Of a stretch of 64,000 bases of DNA, positions 1 to 35,000 are shown piece by piece. Both the position numbers and the translations under genes were made by a program. This DNA comes from Glandiceps talaboti (taxonomy: Eukaryota > Hemichordata > Enteropneusta > Spengelidae). Position 1 is the first letter of the stretch; each line of letters begins with the position of its first letter. The notes under the pieces were generated by a model. It was not told the origin of the DNA, did no database searches, and saw only the letters and a list, made by a program, of their open reading frames with translations. Location: positions 5,272,216 through 5,336,215 of the forward strand of contig NC_135557.1 of the NCBI RefSeq assembly GCF_964340395.1, read 5' to 3'.

Positions 1-273
1 GTTGATGATTTCATTTATTTCGTCAAGTGTAGATTCATATTTGTTGTAACCATTGGTAGGGTTCCTTGAAGGCATATAGGCGTTTATTATACAGACCGGT
101 ATTTCATCGTTAATTGTAATCACTCCAATATTGTTCCAACCATCTGGATGGATATTGACTATGTCATCAACTTTCTGTGACCACAATGTTGCTATACCAC
201 CATAACCTCGTTGCCTTTGAGTTGGTGGGATAGGGTATTCTGTGTCGACAGATTGACTGAAGACTTTAGCAGT
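1..273 (-). mobile_element. LINE endonuclease fragment, cut by the left window edge
   Basis: The minus strand is open from 273 to base 1 and reads like the middle of an APE-type endonuclease of a LINE. It contains PIPPTQRQRGYGGIATLW followed by an INAYMPSR stretch, both typical of the endonuclease core of non-LTR retrotransposons. A stop lies immediately upstream at 274-276, where foreign sequence begins, so the piece is broken at its 5' side. The 3' side runs out of the window. The exact clade cannot be told without a search. Confidence 0.85.
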
Positions 274-993
274 TTAAAGGTGATTAAACATGCTCGCATT
301 CACTATCGCTAATTTGCTAGATGACATGTTTGTGAAATGCATTCTGGTTTTAAAACTTTACAAAAGCATCTGCAAACACCTTAAAATGACCTTTTTTTCA
401 GTCAGTTCCCTTCGGATTTACTTCGAGAGATTTGGGGTATTCCCGGTCCCACCTTGACCATGGGATTTTGTGACGTCATAAGGAGTACTCGTTAGTACTA
501 AGGCTATGACGAGCGTAGTCACTAGGTGAATAAAACTCAACAGCATTGTGAAAAAATACATTGCTGGTGGTTAACATAGACATCAGTAAACAAAAACTAC
601 AGTCTTATTAACCAACATTTACCGATATTTACTCACACTTTCTGACTAATTGTCAGTGTCTGTGGGTATGAATGCTAAAATATTATGTCCCCATAATACA
701 GACCACACCAGTCACACACTTATTTCCTATCACATTCTTTCACAAGAATTCGCTACCATCACAGCTGTAGTACACTTCTCCACATTACAAGTCACACTCA
801 CCCATCTTGCCATCGACCAGATCAGTAGTGCCCTCTGCCCAAAGTCGTTTTGGTTTATGCTAGATTTATTTGACATGTAGTTACCTTTGCCTTTGTTATG
901 TGTGTCTTGTATTATTGCTTTAGTATTATTTTATTTCCCTTAAACAACTCGTTTTCTAACTTATCTGGATGTGTGTGTCAAATAAACGGTTTT
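274..993. repeat. Unidentified insertion splitting the LINE
   Basis: About 700 bases of non-LINE sequence separate two consecutive pieces of the same endonuclease reading on the minus strand: the HWLYEYE end near 994 and the AKVFSQSVD start at about 273. The right edge carries an eight-base T run. No coding potential or recognisable family is seen, so this is probably a later insertion. The boundaries are approximate. Confidence 0.45.
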
Positions 994-1289
994 TTTTCAT
1001 ATTCGTACAGCCAATGAAGGTATAGTAGGTCAACTGTATTGAGTATCTTTGTAATGTAGTTAGTGTTTGTTTTAATGTTCTTTACATTAAATGTTGCTAG
1101 TTTAATCTGTTGAAGACTGGTATTTCTTGGTTGCTTGATATAAGGAGTGCTGAGAGGATTATTTTTGTTTGAGTTTCTATGTCCTCTGTGTGTTTTCCGA
1201 TGGCGTTTGTCTAAAAAATGATTGTCGGCTTGATTTGACTCATTTGTTAAGGGCGGTATGGTACATTCATTGTATTCAAATGTCTTCAC
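994..1289 (-). mobile_element. LINE ORF2 start (endonuclease N-terminus)
   Basis: On the minus strand the reading contains IKLATFNVKNIKTN, then NYITKILNTVDLLYLHWLYE. This is the classic beginning of a LINE endonuclease (ATFNVRNI...LQEHWL), with the usual Gln-Glu before HWL apparently lost. It should continue into the piece at 1-273 but is interrupted. It is a dead relic. Confidence 0.75.
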
Positions 1290-1294
1290 TTATG

Positions 1295-1880
1295 TTATCA
1301 ATCATGAGCTTTTTAATGACACATTTACTTTTGACCTTGACCTCCATCTTCAAGGTCAAATAGCCATATTATTGTCAAAGTGTGCATGTATATCTTTGAT
1401 ATGTATGGACTGATTTCAACCAAACCTTGTTTTGTACAAATATCAGATGCTATAGTCTGGATATACACATCACTTCGTTTCACAACACCCACGATAACAG
1501 CAAAGGTGGCCATATTTGCCATAAATATTCACATTTTGGCCGATAACTCTTGACACTTACAGATACAGACCCTATTCAAGTGCCTTCGTCATGGTTATAA
1601 ATGATGAGCTTTCTAATGACACTGACTTTTGACCTTGACTTTCATCTTCAGAGTCAAATAGCGATGTATTCTTATTTTGAAATCATTAAGATAATATAAA
1701 TATTAATGTCAATGTGCCTGAAATTGTCAAGGATCTAGACCTAATAGATAAGAAATGAACAACCCTTTCAGGTGTTGTCAGTGTATCTTTTTGATTGCCT
1801 TAAAGGCCATGCCATAGTTGTTGTCCTTTTGGACTGACAGCTTGCGACATAATGTACAAATTAAAAAACTTGTTGTAGTG
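1295..1880. repeat. Nested dispersed repeat with two GACCTTGAC-type units
   Basis: Two related segments at about 1296-1372 and 1590-1665 both read as a 'gagctttntaatgacac' block followed by TTTTGACCTTGAC and a short inverted copy (AAGGTCAAATAGC). They are spaced about 290 bases apart. The block sits between the ORF1-like and ORF2-like LINE pieces and so may be a nested insertion. No protein is recognisable. Confidence 0.5.
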
Positions 1881-1982
1881 ACTACAAGAAATACTTTTTG
1901 GGAGCTATGTCTTCCATGAAGACTTTTTCTATTGTTAGATTCATTCTGAGATGCTTCTTAGTGATTTACAGGTCCATTTTAT

Positions 1983-2393
1983 TTAATAGTATCGTTCCGT
2001 GGTGTAGAAGTTCCATTCTGGTTTCATATTCTTTGCACACTGGTAGTTTGTGGAGTTTCTATTTTGTTGAGGGTCATTAGTTGTTATGTGTGTTTCCTGG
2101 TTGTTGTCTGGGTAATGTCCTTTGGTTGTTGACGACGATGTGTTTGCATATACTGTTGTTGTTGATATTGACTTCGGTTGCGTCTGGTATTTGTTTGATA
2201 TATATTCGGTTTCATTTGTGACAGGTTGGCAGTTCCTCTGTAGATGGTTAAGTTTGTTAACTTCACCTTCAAGTTTTGCCATTCTTAGGTTATGGACTTG
2301 AAGTTCAAGTTGTGATATTCTGTTTGATATGGTAGAGGTATCAGTAATTGAATAGATGTTATATTGTTGGGTATTGTAGGATATGGTAGACAC
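1983..2393 (-). mobile_element. LINE ORF1-like remnant
   Basis: This minus-strand open reading of 136 codons is rich in Asn, Thr and Gln. It has a short heptad-like segment (ISNRISQLELQVHNLRMAKL), as in LINE ORF1 proteins, which often carry a coiled coil. It lies directly upstream, in minus orientation, of the ORF2 pieces. The same frame continues upstream to about 2540 across one stop, so it looks decayed. Assignment rests mainly on position and composition. Confidence 0.45.
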
Positions 2394-2613
2394 CTTGAGA
2401 GGTTAGTTGAACATCTGTTGCTGAGAGTTTTGAGAAAATTTGTTATTATCGTTCTGTTGTGGGGGTTTAGTAAATGTACATTGTTTCTATTGTGTTCTAT
2501 GGGTACCGGTGATACTGAGCCTGATGGGGATCTTTTGTGTTCGTAGTTGTACCATTATACTGTAGTGCTGATAATTCCTGTTTAATCAGTCTGTTAAAAT
2601 TCTACAGTTCTTG

Positions 2614-2671
2614 GGCTTATTAATTTAATAATGGCTTATTAATTTAATAATGCTTATTAATTTAATAATGT
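2614..2671. repeat. Three-copy tandem repeat, unit about 18-19 bp
   Basis: Three nearly identical copies of CTTATTAATTTAATAATG lie head to tail. The unit is itself palindromic (TTATTAATTTAATAA). Confidence 0.85.
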
Positions 2672-4176
2672 ATTCTTTTGTGTAGTTTGATTGAGACACT
2701 TTATCCTTTATTTCAAAGTCTGTTTTGTGCAAATTTCGTTTCGAGATCTTTAAATTTTATTGATCTGCCTGTATACATGATTAATTTGTCATGCCCTTTA
2801 AATTTACTGTTATGATACCTTTTTCCCAATGAGATTAATCACTATGAATTTTGTTTCCTCTTTTCCTTTTTTGACAATATACTTTGTTAATAGTACTCAT
2901 ACAACCGTAATAATCACTATGGATTTTGTTTTCTCTTTTTATTATTTTGACAATATACTTTGTTAACTTTAGTCATAAAACACTAATATTTTTGACATAT
3001 GACTTCAAATGTATTACTTAGCAAAACAATGACAAAATTTTAATTACAAAGAAATGTATGTACATATTTGGAAACAAACCACGCAATGATCCAAGTGCTA
3101 TTTGCCTGACATTGAGTGTATTCCAATAAAGAAATGAAGTAGCCCTAATATGCAGTTAGTTCAGTTGCAAGAGGTGGTTTGTCTTCTTCTTTCTTTTGAG
3201 GGGGGTTAACCTTTAAACGATGTGAGTTGTCCTGATAACAATTCTGACGGTGCCACTCACACACCCTTGGGCATCTTGTTATATCACAAGAAACCGAAAT
3301 GGCATGTATTACTACGTATCAGTGCCTGCATTTTGTTTGGGTAATTTGTAGAATTTTTTTTACACGAGATGTATAAAACATCATGCTGCCTAATTGAAAC
3401 ACTAGTTTTGCTAGTTTTGTATTACAGAATTCAAAGTAACATAACATAACATAACATAACATAACATAACATAACATAACATATCAGAATGTATATAACT
3501 GAGTACGTTGTCAACATGCACATGCAAATATCAACAATATAGCCCGGAATACATGCGGAGGGTGATTTTAAGTTTTTGCTTACACCTCAGTCACAATGAC
3601 AGTTTATAATCTCCATCTGCATGGATTCTAGGCAAGCCTTAAACACAAAAATGAACAGTATTTCTATAAAAAAAAATCATTGTCATAAAAGAACACTTTA
3701 TATCTGGCTTTGTTTAAAACATCTAATCTACATATACAGTTCTAGAATGATGATAGCAAAACAAGGAAAATGAGGGTGTGATCACAGTTTTTATAATGTG
3801 ACATTATATAGACGTGGGAAAACTCGTAAAATGTGGTCAACATGATATATGTTACAGCCTGTAGAAACCATATAGGTTTCAAATTCAATACGACACAAGC
3901 TAAATTTATATGTTCTTCAGATGTAATTTGTTTCTGCATATTAAAATGTACTCACAGTAAATACATATTGATTTATATACTTAAATAACCAACTCTTGCA
4001 ATCGACTGAACTCTAACTAAAGTATAATCCGTGAATGATATCAATTGAAACTACTTGTGGGGTCCAACTATTGTACCCCATGATCAGAAAAGACCCCCCC
4101 CCCCCATATGTGGGATTCTCTACGCATTCAATACCCAACATCCTAGTAATTGTCAAAACACACACTCGCGCGCGAT
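2672..4176. other. AT-rich non-coding stretch upstream of the receptor gene
   Basis: No convincing gene is seen on either strand. It contains a duplicated phrase (AATCACTATGRATTTTGTTT near 2830 and 2911) and the pentanucleotide array listed separately. Upstream exons or a promoter of the receptor gene could lie here but cannot be recognised. Confidence 0.5.
3436..3483. repeat. (ATAAC)n microsatellite
   Basis: Nine or so perfect tandem copies of the pentamer ATAAC. Confidence 0.95.

Positions 4177-4226
<50 letters not shown>
4177..4226. repeat. (CA)n microsatellite
   Basis: A pure CA dinucleotide run, preceded by a CGCG-rich junction, just upstream of the first recognised receptor exon. Confidence 0.95.
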
Positions 4227-4229
<3 letters not shown>

Positions 4230-4370
4230 GGTAGGTAGTCGGTCAACAGCGCCATCAAGACATCTGTAAATGGGAAACTGGCACACATTAAATTTAATGT
4301 GTTCGAAGACAATAACAAAATTATAGCTTGTGTATCATTTTCATGTATAAAGGTATATCGTCAAGTAAAT

Positions 4371-27172
<22,802 letters not shown>

Positions 27173-28489
27173 ACAAAAGTAAATATATGAAAGAGGACTG
27201 GTGATGAAGAGAATGCTAATTTAATTGAAATGACGATAAGATTAAATATTTTAGAGAAAGGGACAAGGGAGAAGTTATTCTATGATGAAGGGTCACCGGT
27301 TGAGGGCGCTCAGTAGCACAAACTCATGTAGTCATAGTAAAGCAGGTTTATTAAAACCAGCACAAGAAGCAGTTAAAAAATTGATTCACAAAAAGAAACA
27401 CCAACTTTTCAAATCATTACTTTATTACGTGGCACCTTGTAGGGAGAAGATATCTTTTTAAAGCAAAACAGTAAACATAAAATAAATATTTGCAAAAAAA
27501 GTAGAGTTAAACATTAAACAAAAAAAACAAAAATGTGTAAACACATATGCCCATGTGGTTAATCAGGATAGTTAACATTTTGTTCAAACAACTTGGATTT
27601 TTCTCCATTCTCAAATATAATCTCATCCCGAAAGTATTAAACTAAATTATATCAACCATCAAAAGCCCATTGGCAAAACTGCTAACTGTTACAGAATAGG
27701 CAGACTTGAGTATAAAATAAATCTATCATATGCTATAATCACCATTCTGAATCAACTATGTTCGTGTCCTGTTACAATATCATATTTAGGCAAAACCCAT
27801 AAGCTCGCGCAGGGCAGCTTCATTTGTAGCCGGCTGCCTCACGATGATATTGTAGATACAGCATTACAGGGTTAGCTCTAGATATTTACGGGGGTTAGTT
27901 ACTCTGGCTAATGACAAATAATGGTTAGCCAAAAATGAAAGTCACTAGTCCACGGCGAGGTGGTGGTGGTGGTGGTGGTGGGTGGGGGGGGGGCTGTTGG
28001 GTTCAGAAGTTGAAGTTGACGATTTTAAAATTGAAATGGCTGCATTTGGTGACCCTTTTAGGTCATCATTATGCTAAGATCATGAAATATTTAAGTTGAT
28101 ATGTGTGAACTTTCTGTTAGCAAAAGTATAATATCGCTGCCTTTATATTTGTGTAACTAGAATGAGACGTGTTCACAGTTCTATATTGTAACCCTTGTCT
28201 AAATCTCTTAGTCTCTCTAAACTCAATCTTTGGCACAGTGATTTTTCTAAAATTGTTTCAAACTAAATGTCAGACGACGAGTACAGTTTAAAAACTGTAA
28301 AATGTTGCGTATACATACATATAGTGACATACGCATCGCGTCTGGACGAAATATCGTAATGCATGAGACTAGCATTTTGTTTATGAAATATTTATATTTA
28401 CTTATTTACTTTCGATAACGCAAGTTCTGGCATTTCGATATTTCAATACAGTCCACCAGTCAATACCTCATGTAATAGTATTCAGTTCA
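27173..28489. other. Intergenic region between the receptor and lectin gene A (tail-to-tail)
   Basis: No gene is seen. It contains candidate poly(A) signals (AATAAA at 27481; another near 27715), a GGT/G-rich tract at 27957-27994, and a segment (27395-27470) that recurs at 35465-35580. The receptor and the lectin gene converge here. Confidence 0.6.
27395..27475 (+). repeat. Dispersed repeat copy (also at 35465-35580)
   Basis: CAAATCATTACTTTATTA, GCACCTTGTAG and TTTTTAAAG blocks recur in the same order near 35.5 kb. Confidence 0.7.
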
Positions 28490-28803
28490 TTAAATCGGTA
28501 TGGGAGCATTCGATCCACAGCTGTAATTTATTATCAAATATTTATATGTCCAATAGCACGGGTCACCAAATACAGAATTAGTTGCTGCAATTTGACAACT
28601 TTGTTTGCCTTCACATCTATGCCTCACTATAGTAAGACTATTCCTTGCATGACACGTGGTATCAAAAACTAGTCCACCACAGGTGGAACGATCTCTACGT
28701 CCATAGCTAGCTTTGTTGATGTGAATCTCATTCGTACCGCAGTTTAGGCTGGCAGTGTCGTCCTCACACGTCACGATCTCGGTAGAATATGCCATATATA
28801 CAC
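28490..28803 (-). CDS. Lectin A exon 3: SUEL domain 2 and C-terminus
   Basis: Acceptor TTCCAAG, phase 1. It begins VYMAYSTEIVTCEDDTASLN and includes ASYGRRDRSTC, SLTIVRHRCEGKQSC, SVFGDPCYWTYKYL and NYSC, then a short tail ending IPI and TAA. Confidence 0.93.
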
Positions 28804-31079
28804 CTTGGAATAGAAATGGTTGATGTTAATTAGTTAACATATTATTCTTAGTATATCATTGGGTGACGTCATAAAGGAAATAAGATTAGTGGTAATTAGA
28901 AAACGAAGCGGCCTCGTTTTGTCATGTATGTACAGACACACAAGTAAGAAAGTGATACAGATAATAATAAACGCTCACCGATACCACATTAATGTTGTAC
29001 GTTGGAAATCACTGTCTCAACACAGGGAGAAGGAGGCATATATGCAAAAATCTGCAATTTTTTGCGTTACTACACACTTTTATGTTATGAAAACCTACTA
29101 GTATTACACTATCAATAATGTATCCCCTTTGAGTTGAATCTGATAAATGTATCTTTTGTGTTATAAAGGATCGACGATGCTTAGATACGTGCTAAGTTGG
29201 TTCATCGGGAATTCCCCACGGTTATACTGGTAGATAAATATATTACACGTTATACTTACATCTGAATCTAACTTCCAAGTACTTATTTGTAAATACACAA
29301 GGGTCACCAAACACATCGTTGACAGCAGACACACTACAACTTCTGACACCATTGCATTGCTCCTGTACTATAGCCAAACTATTGTCGGCTTTACACCACG
29401 TGTTGTACATGTTAACGTTTTCGCACGTGCTCCTGTCCAAACGGCCGTAGTTGGCGTATGTCACCTGTATGACACCTGTCTGACACTGAAGACTCATTAG
29501 GTCACCTTCACAACGTACTTGGCGATATATATTTGGATCAGCATAGGCTGTGGAAATACGAATAAAATAAGCGACATTTATTTAAAAAATACGAATGTTG
29601 GTGTGCAGTATTCCAACAAAAGATGAGAAATTATACTACGTAATTAATGATAACCATGACAATTACTACATGCCAATACTCTCATGAATAATGAGGCTGT
29701 TTGAACCACGTTTTGAAGATTTGATTGTTGTTATTGGCGGTGTTGTTCTAGGTGGTGATATTGTTGTCGGTGGTGGTGGTGGTGGTGGTGGTGGTGGTGT
29801 TATGAGAAAAGTAGTGTAAACAGGCAAAATATGATAACTCCTCGATCAAATTATAGAATCAAACTGCGAAATGCTCGGTTTAAGTACAATGAGGAATAGA
29901 CATCTAAGATATCTTTTATCAGAGTTAGGTGTTATGTATGCATGGTTACAACAAGGAGTTGGTAACACATATGTATTTCTTTCTTTAGTCAGGCAGAGGC
30001 TTTCAGATAACTTTTTTCAAAACTGAACTGCCCGAATTAATGATTCAACAAGGGCAAGACTCTTTCGACATTTCGACACATTTGATTTCAAGCCATATCT
30101 AGACATTGTTACTATCCCTTGTTTTCGACAGGCATTACCAAGGTTAAGAGTTTGTCGCATACACTAGAAATTGAATGAGACAGATGGCATAGACCTGTTA
30201 GTAAACCTTTAGATGATAGAATTTGTAGACATTGTGAACTTTTGGAAGATGGATCAATTCATTTCGAATATTTCTGGAAGTTTCCTATTTTTTTATGTAT
30301 AATTTTGTACAATTTCTGCATTCATGCAAAGTGAGACAAACAAGAAATCTTGCTATGTTTATTTATAAAGCGTTCAAAATTAGATTTGACAATGATTAAC
30401 TCTTTACTTATTTATATATCTATTTATTTATTTATTTATTCATTCATTCATCTGATTGTCATTTGTACCTTCTCCAACCTTGTTAGGGGTTTTGTGTCGA
30501 ATTATTTCAGCACTTAAACATACTGTTGTATAGTTGCTCTGTTGTGACGTCATTTGTATTGTTATTTAACGGTGTGCTCATTGGTAGTGCGGCGTCGTTA
30601 TTATTGTTTGTAGTAGTGATTTAGTCATTAGTCATTGTACTGCTTTGTACCGACATCTTATATGATAGGAACATGGCATAATATTGTAATGACACACAGT
30701 TATATTTACATTGTGACTTTGATGCATATTGTAAAACAGGACATTTTTGCTAACGACTTATTTTTACTTATTTCGCTGGAAAACAAAAAATGCAAAACTA
30801 TGCAACGACTAAAATGCCTTCTTGTACATGAAGACAATGTACCAGTCTGGTAATTAGTAAAAAATAGTATTTGACAACTGTATGAAATTTGTAAAAACGC
30901 AAAAAAAAACATTCCTAGATTTACGATATTATCCCTAGATGATTGATAACTTCCTGTTTATACATTGATACATTATATTCAAATGAGCCGTTGATGTTCT
31001 TGATTTAAATGAGTTTCTTACCTTGACCTTGATAATTGATGATGTACACCAATGTCAGCAGGGCATATACAGAAATCAT
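28490..31079 (-). CDS. Rhamnose-binding lectin A, two SUEL domains (whole gene)
   Basis: A three-exon minus-strand gene of 219 codons: a signal-peptide exon (31079-31022), then lectin domain 1 (29547-29260) and lectin domain 2 with the stop (28803-28490). All introns are phase 1. Each domain has eight Cys and the family motifs YGR, DPC and KYL. The product should be a secreted galactose/rhamnose-binding lectin, a class used in egg, mucus or immune recognition of microbial sugars. It is a close paralogue of the gene at 36.5-38.9 kb, with identical exon lengths (58, 288, 314). Confidence 0.92.
29260..29547 (-). CDS. Lectin A exon 2: SUEL domain 1
   Basis: 288 bases, phase 1-1. It begins AYADPNIYRQVRCEG and contains ANYGRLDRSTC, SLAIVQEQCNG, DVFGDPC, and ends KYLEVRFRC with the last Cys codon split across the intron. 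Confidence 0.93.
29768..29799. repeat. (GGT)n microsatellite in lectin A intron 1
   Basis: Short GGT run at the position matching the large AGT/GTT array in the intron of lectin B. Confidence 0.9.
30130..30470 (+). mobile_element. LINE 3' end relic
   Basis: Plus-strand reading with a stop in it: LEIE, stop, DRWHRPVSKPLDDRICRHCE, IHFEYFWKF, and further on AMFIYKAFKIRFDND before a stop. This matches the C-terminal CCHC-like end of LINE reverse transcriptases (ietGRW.R....RiC..C...ihfl..C). A TTTA-type tail (30410-30447) follows, as in LINE 3' ends. It lies inverted within lectin A intron 1. Confidence 0.7.
31022..31079 (-). CDS. Lectin A exon 1: start codon and signal peptide
   Basis: The ATG at 31079-31077 opens MISVYALLTLVYIINYQGQ, a short hydrophobic secretion signal, and the exon ends with donor G|GTAAGA in phase 1. 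The same exon, differing only at residue 4 (Ile), starts lectin B. Confidence 0.9.
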
Positions 31080-31185
31080 ACTGACTGTGAAATGCTGTAT
31101 CTGTGATTATATCTACCAATGAAAGGTAAAAAGACAAGTTGTTAAAAGCATAAATACAACAGTTTCATTTTACCGTTCACTGGCT
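31080..31185 (-). promoter_or_regulatory. Putative lectin A core promoter and 5' UTR
   Basis: About 100 bases upstream of the ATG are nearly identical to the same region of lectin B and then similarity fades. A TATTTAT element (31150-31156 on this strand) lies 71 bases before the ATG and could act as a TATA box. This is inferred from paralogue conservation. Confidence 0.45.
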
Positions 31186-31311
31186 AGAGCTCTAGATGTG
31201 TTTGATACAACCACACAGATATGAATAAAAAACTACATGTGCTACACTAAAAGATGACAAGATTGAATGAATGACGTTAAACCAGTGGAATGAAAAACAT
31301 AGATTTATGAT

Positions 31312-31452
31312 GCAATAAACTACCCCCTGGGGATGGTATACCAAGAGGTTTTGACCAGTGAACGAAATATATGCACGAGCGATAGCGAGTGCATATATTG
31401 AGTTCACTAGTCAAAACCGAGTGGTATACCATTCCCAGGGGTGGTTTATTGC
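31312..31452. mobile_element. Short fold-back element
   Basis: The left part (GCAATAAACTACCCCCTGGG, GGTATACC, TTTTGACCAGTGAAC, ATATATGCAC) is inverted on the right (GTGCATATAT, GTTCACTAGTCAAAA, GGTATACC, CCCAGGGGTGGTTTATTGC), around a short GCGATAGCG centre. Non-coding. Confidence 0.8.
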
Positions 31453-31529
31453 TATTATATTATAACCGGTATATTGAAAATGTCGGAAACAAGATAAGAG
31501 GCAACATTTTCTGGTTTGATTTGCGCCCC

Positions 31530-31690
31530 AATCCCTGCACGGACTACAACGTTCGTAGACGAACAGTCAACATCAAAATTTGGACGCGTGCCAACTGTGC
31601 ATTATCGCTCATTTTAGACGCGCTAGTTCGATGTCTAGACCAATCAGATCTCTCGATTTGCGCCATCAATATACTGGTATAATATAATAT
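31530..31690 (-). repeat. Dispersed repeat copy, inverse of 9440-9615
   Basis: Reverse complement shares TATTATACCAGTA, GGCGCAAATCGAGAGATCTG and CAGTTGGCACGC with the copy in the receptor intron. It adjoins the fold-back element and may belong to the same transposon. Confidence 0.75.
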
Positions 31691-31911
31691 GCCTTTTATA
31701 TCTGCATTCAAGTCTAAAATTAAGATATATTCAATAATGTCTGAAAGATGTCAAACATACATGTGGTGGTTAGAACGATTCCAATTGTTCGTTGTCGCAA
31801 ATAGTCGAAACAATTTCGCACATGGCCCGTGACCATCTGAATAAAGAGTGAAAGGGTGAATACAATACAGAATTTCTTCCCCTCAACAATAACACTGAAT
31901 TCAACAACAAA

Positions 31912-32038
31912 TTAAAGTGTATGTAAATAGGTTTCCAAAGTTTCCGACTTTTTGCCTGCAAATGACGTAGTTTTCATAGGTGATTAAAGATTTGTGTGAC
32001 ATTTTTGACAAAAGTACAACTATTTACATACACTTTAA
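31912..32038. repeat. Inverted repeat, perfect 19-bp arms
   Basis: TTAAAGTGTATGTAAATAG at 31912 is exactly inverted at 32020-32038. Parts of the interior (TTTCCAAAG, TTTTCGGAAACC further right) suggest a decayed fold-back element. Confidence 0.85.
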
Positions 32039-35000
32039 AGCAAATGCCATTTTCGGAAACCACCAAATAAACAGGGAGTGATGTCAGCATAGACTAAGAA
32101 TCTTCTCGAGGGGGCGACATGTAGTTTGCATAAAGAATGATTGTTGTACTTACAAGTCTCAAAAATAAGGAATAAAAGACATTCATCAATTTCGTGTCAG
32201 ATAATGTAACATACTGATAAGTTGAAATATTTGTCTGCCTAATGCTTCCTGAAATAACCCTCCGTAATTTAGACGAGGTACAGCACAATATACAAGATGT
32301 TGGTGGAATAGGAACGGGGATAGTTAATAAACTTACTGAAGGCATGGAAGATAATCTTCAAAAAATATTACCGAATATGCTGCAGGTCCGTTCAGTACGC
32401 TGGCATCCAGGTAAATGATAGTAATGTCCTCTGTAAGCTTGCACTTAAGTAAGAAAGTATAGTAAGTGATTTACACCTCGTTTGGGATGTGTACAAATAA
32501 CACATGACATACACAGAAAAAACTATGAGTTGGAGATGCTGGGGATATATATAGACATTAGACAGTGAATAAGACAATTGAATGTGTTGTCTCCGAAAAT
32601 GTTGATACAGGGAGAACAATTGAAAGACATTGTCTTCAGAAGGAGACAAAGGAGTAAGAAGACACTGGAATAAAGCTGGGTATTGTTTCAAGGTTGGTGT
32701 TGTCTTTTGTCTGAGGTTAAGAGAACATAGGTTGGCGTGAACTTCAGTGATACAAATAGTAAGTAAGGCCTGACCAAAGTGAATTCATCAAATGAAAGGA
32801 AGCAAATGTTTGCTGGGGTTTCACAACTTTTACCTTATTATGTAATGATTGCTATGACACATAGTTTTCACAAATGTGAACATTGTTGGACTTTTTTGAC
32901 GACAGCTAGTTCTTTCTACCTCTCTAGATAAATAATACCCACTTGGGTAAAGTTACCTAGGATTGTTACCACTTTGCATAAGTCTGCTACATTTAACAGT
33001 AATCACACTTGTAAAGATAAAATAAAGTGGCATTTTACGTAAGTTTTGCCACAGGACAAAAGGCTATCAGATTAACGAATAATTTCACATCTTTTCCTAG
33101 GAAGGATAAAATATAAACGACGAAAGTCTGGTCCATAAATGGCTAGTACATCCCAAACTAATTTTTCAGGTAACACATTAAGATTTGACAGTAAGCGTGT
33201 TTCACGCCAGGGGAGGGAGGGGTAGAGTTGGAGAAGGAGTTGACATCATAATGCCACACAAAGAAAAAAACATACAGAAAAAACCACGCCATACCAATAT
33301 TGCTTCTAATATCCCTAAAAATTATACTTTAGAATTAAGTAAGGACCTTTCTAATAGAGGTAACATAACATAACGAAACGAAAAAAACAAATTCGATTTA
33401 TTTAATGGCGAATTTGTACGGAATAATTATCCCACTGTATTTGGTTTTGATGTCTTATTTTTTGACCGTTGGCAAGTTGTGGACACTAAGAGATGTATGG
33501 ACAAGTCAAAATAGGCAAATCATCAAAATAGAAGTACGTTGACAATTGAAAGTTTAGCGGCATAGGGTATTATAATACCGCACTTTAAAATGTCATACGG
33601 GATTATGATTTGGAACGTTGGATAATAAAATATTGGATGTGCTGTGTCTGGGTTCCTGGTTCTCTGGTTTACAATGGGTGTGTTGTCTGGTCATGTATAC
33701 ACATATACAAGCATGGAATTAGATGGTCGATCTGCCGAATGGCGAAGTCCGATGTTGTCCGAACAAACTATGCTATAAACACAGACAGGTGATTAGGTCA
33801 CCTATATCCCCTTGTCTTTCTACCGCTACCTCTGTGATCCCATCATTTACCAGGTCAATAGTATACACTAGTGACGTAATGCATTATAGAGGTAACAACA
33901 CGGAATACTGCATACTCATTTATATGTACTGTCAATCCACAGGGGTTTATGGACAATCACACATTCTGCGAATCACTCGTCGTTTTCTGAACAATCAAAT
34001 ATCAATGATCCCTGGTGTCAGGGTACATTGTATAAAGAACAAACTGTTACATCAAGTACTTCGGTAAATGTTCATGGAGTCCGCGAAATGGCGATGGGCT
34101 AGTGCTTGATTTGGCTGCATCTATGATACATTGCTTAGAAAGAAAGTATTTAATGTGAAATGACTGATATTTAGTGTTCACATCACAAATGGTGCTTTAT
34201 GGCAGTGGATTCTAACTCATGAATCGGGGATCCTAAAGCAGAAGCAGACAGTGAACGTATATAGACTGAATGTGAAACATGTGAACGTCGAAAGTGTTGT
34301 ACATGTAGTTAGTGATGAGTAGTTTACAGAGAATGGTGTTATTATTGTTATTATTACACTTTACGTAAAAATGCAGCCAGGTATAGACTAAAAACACAAA
34401 AAGAAACACACAAACGGGGTGCCAACCTAGTTATTAAGAAGATGGCGCTTGTAATTTCTTTTGAATGATTGAAGCGAAGAGCTAGATTTAACCTCTTCGG
34501 GCATATTGAATATTGAATATTGTTTTCATGTAAATGTAAATCACACCTGGTTAACACCTCATTGACAATCAGTACAGATATGTGAGATCACTGACAACGA
34601 AAACTACAGTCAATGAAGAGATTTATATCCATTGTCTGTGCGAACGTTGACACTAATAAAAGAGCGCTATTGTCATCGAGGTACCTAGTGGACTGTATGT
34701 GGCATCAACCTCAGATCACTAAAGTTTCTGGTCTTGAGCGTCAACGAATCGTCACGTGTAGATGAAACATGACGTTTGAGTAACGGACTGAAAATATGAC
34801 AGTGATCCGTTACTTACATTCGAGACCACTGGGACCATTGAGAGAGTAGATAGACCACCCCCCCCCCCCCCCCAATTCCAAGACTTGATCTTGTTATATT
34901 GTTTAAATGTGTCTGCCAAGCACAGAATTTGACAAACTAATTTACTCCTAGGAACAGTGGACTGTAATTGATTCTTTACTCGAGTATTCGTAATTAACAC

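Noticed and set aside
4035-4238. Reading ending in Thr-His repeats
   Set aside because: Produced by the CA microsatellite.
33723-34067. 114-codon plus-strand reading between the lectin genes
   Set aside because: No domain, no splice context and irregular composition; likely chance.
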